Source of the DNA: Gammaproteobacteria bacterium
GTDB lineage: Bacteria; Pseudomonadota; Gammaproteobacteria; Xanthomonadales; SZUA-36
Assembly: GCA_021772935.1 (NCBI GenBank)
Contig: JAJFLA010000007.1
Location: 1-64,000, forward strand
DNA length: 64,000 nt
Reading direction: 5' to 3'
This document shows, piece by piece, positions 62,301-64,000 of this stretch (positions are counted from its first letter, which is position 1; each line of letters starts with the position of its first letter). The position numbers and the translations under genes were made by a program. The notes beneath the pieces were generated by a model. That model saw nothing but the letters and a program-made list of their open reading frames with translations. It had not been told where the DNA came from and searched no databases.

Positions 62301-63854
62301 ATAGTCATATACCGGCCGGGGTTGACGCGACAATACGGCAATGGGTGTGTCATCCCCCATCGAACCAGTGGCTTCGACCTCATTCTCTGCCATCACCCGG
62401 ATCACATGCTCACGTTCTTCATTGCTGATGCCAAATAATTTCTGGAATACCGGCAAATCCTGGGCAGCTTCTTTCATGTATACAGAGGCCGCCGTTTCTT
62501 CTTGTTCATCGTTATTGGAGATGCGGATGATGTTCTCGGACAACCAGTCACCATAGGGGTGGCGTGACTTAAGCGCTTCATCAACTTCAAGAGAACGCCA
62601 CACTTTACCGCCCTGGGTATCCACAACAAACATCTCACCCGGTCCGACACGACCTTTTTCAACCACATCGGCCTCGTCGTAATCCCACACGCCGACCTCG
62701 GATGCCACCGTAACCCAATTGTTTTTGGTGATCACATAACGCGCCGGTCGCAGGCCGTTACGATCAAGATTGCAGGCAGCAACACGCCCATTGGTCATGA
62801 CGATACCTGCCGGCCCATCCCAGGGTTCCACATGCATTGAATTAAACTCATAAAAAGCCCGCAGTTCTGGTGACATATCCGGTTCTGCCTGCCAGGCAGG
62901 CGGTATCAGGATACGCATGGAGCGGAATACATCCATACCACCGGCGAGAAATAGCTCCAGCATATTATCCAACGACGATGAATCTGAGCCCTTCTGATTA
63001 ACCAGGGGTCGAATTTTTTGCAGGTCCGGTAGTAACGGTGTCTGAAACTTGGGCGTACGTGCTTCCGACCAGCTACGATTACCTTCGATGGTGTTGATCT
63101 CACCATTATGCGCGAGGTAACGGAACGGCTGCGCATACCTCCAATCCGGCAAGGTATTGGTTGCAAAGCGTTGGTGAAACAGGCAAATGGTGCTTTTTAA
63201 GCGGGGGTCTTCCAGGTCGGGATAAAATTTCGACAGATTCCTGGGCATTACCAGGCCCTTGTATACGGTGGTTAAATTGGAAAACGAAGCCATGTAAAAC
63301 ACTTTATCCGGATGCTCCAGCTTCATGTTCTCTGCTGCAGCCATGCGTCGCGCGACAAAAAGCCGTCGCTCCGCATCAAAAGTATTCCAGCCTGGTGGCA
63401 CATTGACGAATACCTGCTCAATGCATGGCATCGAATCGAGTGCCATTTGCCCACATACCGATGGGTCCGTCGGAACGGTACGCCAGCCCGCTACACCGAG
63501 TGTTTCGTTCTTGATATGTTTTTTGAGAATTTTACGTGAGCGCGTCGCTATTTCAGGATCTGCGTTCAAAAACACCATACCAACAGCGAAGACCCGGCCC
63601 AGCCGCATGCCTTCATCGTCAGCCACCTGTCGGAAAAACGATTCCGGGAACTGCATCAGCAGACCACAACCATCCCCGGTTTTACCATCGGCCGCAACGG
63701 CGCCACGGTGTGTCATGCGGGTCAGAGCCGTGCAAGCCGTCGTCACCAGTTCATGACTGGCCTCACCGTGCTGATGGGCGATGAGCCCGAAGCCACAGCT
63801 TTCCTTTACCTGATCCGGTCGATACAGGCCTTTGATGTGGTCGTGTTGATCCAT
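59367..63854 (-). CDS. gltB: Glutamate synthase large subunit
   Basis: This 1495-residue protein's N-terminus has a short propeptide before the nucleophile Cys20 (KESCGFGLIAHQHGE) of the class II glutaminase domain. The FMN/3Fe-4S centre is in CKYLRICHLNNCATG (C-x5-C-x4-C). The C-terminal beta-helix has repeated G-x-x-x-G turns. It makes two glutamate from glutamine and 2-oxoglutarate, the main route of ammonium assimilation with glutamine synthetase (established knowledge). Full length and intact. Confidence 0.97.
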   Translation of the reverse strand: MDQHDHIKGLYRPDQVKESCGFGLIAHQHGEASHELVTTACTALTRMTHRGAVAADGKTGDGCGLLMQFPESFFRQVADDEGMRLGRVFAVGMVFLNADPEIATRSRKILKKHIKNETLGVAGWRTVPTDPSVCGQMALDSMPCIEQVFVNVPPGWNTFDAERRLFVARRMAAAENMKLEHPDKVFYMASFSNLTTVYKGLVMPRNLSKFYPDLEDPRLKSTICLFHQRFATNTLPDWRYAQPFRYLAHNGEINTIEGNRSWSEARTPKFQTPLLPDLQKIRPLVNQKGSDSSSLDNMLELFLAGGMDVFRSMRILIPPAWQAEPDMSPELRAFYEFNSMHVEPWDGPAGIVMTNGRVAACNLDRNGLRPARYVITKNNWVTVASEVGVWDYDEADVVEKGRVGPGEMFVVDTQGGKVWRSLEVDEALKSRHPYGDWLSENIIRISNNDEQEETAASVYMKEAAQDLPVFQKLFGISNEEREHVIRVMAENEVEATGSMGDDTPIAVLSRQPRPVYDYFRQQFAQVTNPAIDSLRERSSMSLETLFGREHNIFQETSTHAHRVVLPWPVLNVVKYRKLLELNQRWYRNETFSLNYDESEDLQTALMTLCDQVSTAVAEDTVMVVLSDRDVKQGKIPMHAALATGAVHQRLIKDGLRCDCNIIVETGSARDAHHFAVLIGLGATAVYPYLAFQVINDLHARGALKGDLLQHRKRYRRGVRKGLLKILSKMGISCVTSYRGAQLFETVGLGSEITDICCPGAAGHIEGAGFREIEADQRLLASAAWDFGQPIVQGGLLKFAWDGEFHAYNPDVVTSLQKAVQSGKQQDYTVFARLINQRHPAALRDLLRLRPAEEPVLIENVEPAKDLFPRFDTAAMSIGALSPEAHEALAVAMNTLGGHSNSGEGGEDPARFNSKRNSRIKQVASGRFGVTAHYLVNADILQIKIAQGAKPGEGGQLPGHKVSAHIAALRHSVPGVTLISPPPHHDIYSIEDLAQLIFDLKQVNPEAMVSVKLVAERGVGTIAAGVAKAYADCITIAGHDGGTGASPLTSVKYAGSPWETGLPEAHHALVENGLRDHVRLQVDGGLKTGLDVVKGAILGADSFGFGTGPMVALGCKYLRICHLNNCATGIATQDEQLRREHFHGLPEQVMNYFRFIADEVREHLAYLGFEKLEDIIGRSDLLEKIKPLTDKQARIDLNPMLASAGVAGPTGAGYRGIRNTPHDRGELNAKIVSSFAQALEKPECAEREFKIANFDRSVGAGLAGEIARRYGRDGLGEVEFDLTFTGTAGQSFGVWATRGMHLRLHGDANDYVGKGMSGGRIAISPQQASSIVAKRSTIIGNTCLYGATGGELYVAGQAGERFAVRNSGATAVVEAVGHHGCEYMTGGSVVVLGRTGANFAAGMTGGRAFVLDMNENFERRCNPAQVTVSKLNTAEDSTDRALLKSLIEAHVRHTASDWGQRILDNFEHFMFKFRVVEPRQDNVEKTAILVPLKVVG

Positions 63855-63991
63855 ATTTCGTTTTTTTACAAACCTTTATTTGCACTGGGTGCTTTGCTTA
63901 TCGTCGCCCCACGGTATTTCGCGTGGAACTCTCTATCCTACACGGTGGTGGCTTTTTGAAAAGCCCTGATTAAGAGCAAAATCAGGGTTTT
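63855..63991. terminator. gltB leader and hairpin terminator near the window end
   Basis: The 140 bases before gltB carry its promoter. At the far end CCCTGATT (63964-63971) pairs with AATCAGGG (63980-63987) and is followed by TTTT on the plus strand and preceded by AAAA, so it can act in both directions. It probably ends the leftward gene that lies beyond the window. Confidence 0.7.
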
Positions 63992-64000
63992 GCTAGAAAA

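Overview
The window looks like a piece of chromosome from a free-living, probably marine or saline gammaproteobacterium. This is inferred from a GcvR-like ACT regulator, a gltB-gltD pair, an NhaD Na+/H+ antiporter, a TRAP uptake system, a Cfa enzyme and REPIN-like hairpin repeats. No rRNA, tRNA, integrase or CRISPR array was seen.

Positions 1-9.6 kb form a defence-type island with AT-rich genes. An IS66-family element ends at about 140. It abuts a complete DNA phosphorothioation cluster (dndBCDE leftward, dndA divergent). A small conserved protein follows, then an IS1111-type (IS110 family) element that appears to sit inside a hairpin repeat and carries a long structured 3' non-coding end (candidate bridge/seek RNA). 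Next comes a zinc-ribbon protein with a PD-(D/E)XK nuclease signature. Positions 9.6-13.4 kb hold small accessory genes: a DUF4124-like membrane protein, a cold-shock/Excalibur fusion, a broken antitoxin, and a Fic protein behind tandem palindromic operators, the last two lying between two identical 56-bp repeats.

Positions 13.4-21.4 kb are the most unusual part. This is a leftward, tightly packed cluster of eight genes. Its centre is a 1084-residue secreted or membrane-anchored protein whose C-terminus carries an edema-factor/ExoY-like nucleotidyl cyclase signature typical of polymorphic toxins. Around it are four proteins with CxxC zinc ribbons (two zinc-ribbon membrane proteins, one zinc-ribbon/WD40 protein, one TPR/zinc-ribbon protein), then two small membrane proteins and one small exported protein. 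I propose it as a candidate undescribed toxin or signalling system. One member appears to carry a frameshift in a T7 tract.

Positions 21.4-40.2 kb mix ordinary genes (PhzF, S9 peptidase, TRAP transporter, KefC/NhaD antiporters, enoyl-CoA isomerase, MazG-like hydrolase) with several toxin-antitoxin-like pairs and most copies of a dispersed inverted-repeat family. These repeats share the outer end GGGG(Y)C(R)GA but have different cores. Positions 40.2-64 kb are mainly metabolic: haloalkane dehalogenase, M20D and M28 peptidases, an ABC exporter, Cfa, a flavoprotein, GcvR, and a small thiol block (glutathione synthetase, ArsR-type regulator, cysteine synthase) with ATTCGAAT-type palindromes in both promoters. 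The window ends with a MacB/LolCDE-like exporter operon directly downstream of gltBD.
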